Shown here: piece after piece, positions 33,041-33,141 of the stretch
Numbering within the stretch: position 1 is the stretch's first letter
Layout: the number at the start of each line of letters is the position of its first letter
NCBI GenBank assembly: GCA_012729755.1
Contig: JAAYCN010000069.1
Span: 1 to 33,141, forward strand
DNA from: Chloroflexota bacterium
GTDB lineage: Bacteria; Chloroflexota; Anaerolineae; Anaerolineales; Anaerolineaceae
Length of the DNA: 33,141 bases
Direction: 5' to 3'
Notes under the pieces: generated by a model
What the model was told of the DNA's origin: nothing
Databases searched by the model: none
The model's input: only the letters and a program-made list of their open reading frames with translations
Position numbers and translations under genes: made by a program

Positions 33041-33141
33041 TTGCCGAATACAGTGCTAGAGTTAAAAGGAATAGGAAAAACCTTCTCCTCTGTGAATGTC
33101 TTAAGAGACATAAATCTAGAGCTTAAAGAAGGCGAAATACA
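33041..33141 (+). CDS. Sugar-type ABC transporter ATP-binding protein, N-terminal fragment
   Basis: The coding region runs off the window after 33 full codons. It reads LELKGIGKTFSSVNVLRDIN and LELKEGEI, the usual opening of RbsA/MglA-type ATPases just before Walker A. The start is TTG 33041, with a perfect AGGAGG 7 nt upstream. With the divergent AraC regulator it suggests a carbohydrate uptake operon that continues to the right. Confidence 0.8.
   Translation, partial: MPNTVLELKGIGKTFSSVNVLRDINLELKEGEI

Overview
The window looks like a stretch of a bacterial chromosome of the Chloroflexota, most likely class Anaerolineae. This is an inference from gene content: threonine/proline-rich surface-protein linkers, a phosphatidylinositol-phosphate-synthase-like enzyme, 7TM-sensor-like proteins, and mixed ATG/GTG/TTG starts. 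No rRNA or marker gene settles it. Base composition is near 50% GC for most genes. It falls visibly in the amino-acid permease/peptidase block (15.2-18.6 kb) and at the right edge (31.7 kb onward).

Left part (0.4-8.5 kb): a long minus-strand run that may be one or two operons. In transcription order it holds purine nucleoside phosphorylase, a small membrane/Ig-like protein, a GNAT acetyltransferase, a nine-TM sensor-like protein, FtsK/SpoIIIE translocase, a CDP-alcohol phosphatidyltransferase and Lgt, with overlaps or gaps of a few bases in the last three. Next come galM (+) and serC (-), which share a strong terminator. An ECF sigma factor and an anti-sigma-like membrane protein with a beta-propeller-like end overlap each other, and rtcB (+) follows.

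Middle (15.2-21.7 kb): an APC permease and an M20 amidohydrolase form a two-gene operon divergent from a Crp/Fnr regulator. After that come a tRNA(CAT), a GTPase-DUF697 protein and a serine-palmitoyltransferase-like alpha-oxoamine synthase. 

Right part (21.8-33.1 kb): a lipoprotein and an alpha/beta hydrolase precede an operon with its own near-consensus promoter. That operon encodes a heterodimeric ABC exporter (one canonical and one degenerate ATP site) and a DUF692/MNIO-family iron-oxidase homologue. A decayed transposase copy lies immediately behind it. A phosphofructokinase-family protein without the GGDGS nucleotide loop, a TetR regulator, a HIT protein and an AraC regulator follow. The window ends in the first codons of a sugar-type ABC ATPase.

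Most unusual signals: (1) two tRNA(CAT)-derived 3'-half-like elements, at 318-404 (+) and 18692-18755 (-). Both have a related 20-22 nt hairpin inserted at exactly the same point of the T-loop, with one compensatory base-pair change between them. (2) The ABC exporter + MNIO operon. (3) The phosphofructokinase homologue with a lost ATP/PPi loop. (4) Three perfectly phased 23-bp hairpin units at the left edge.
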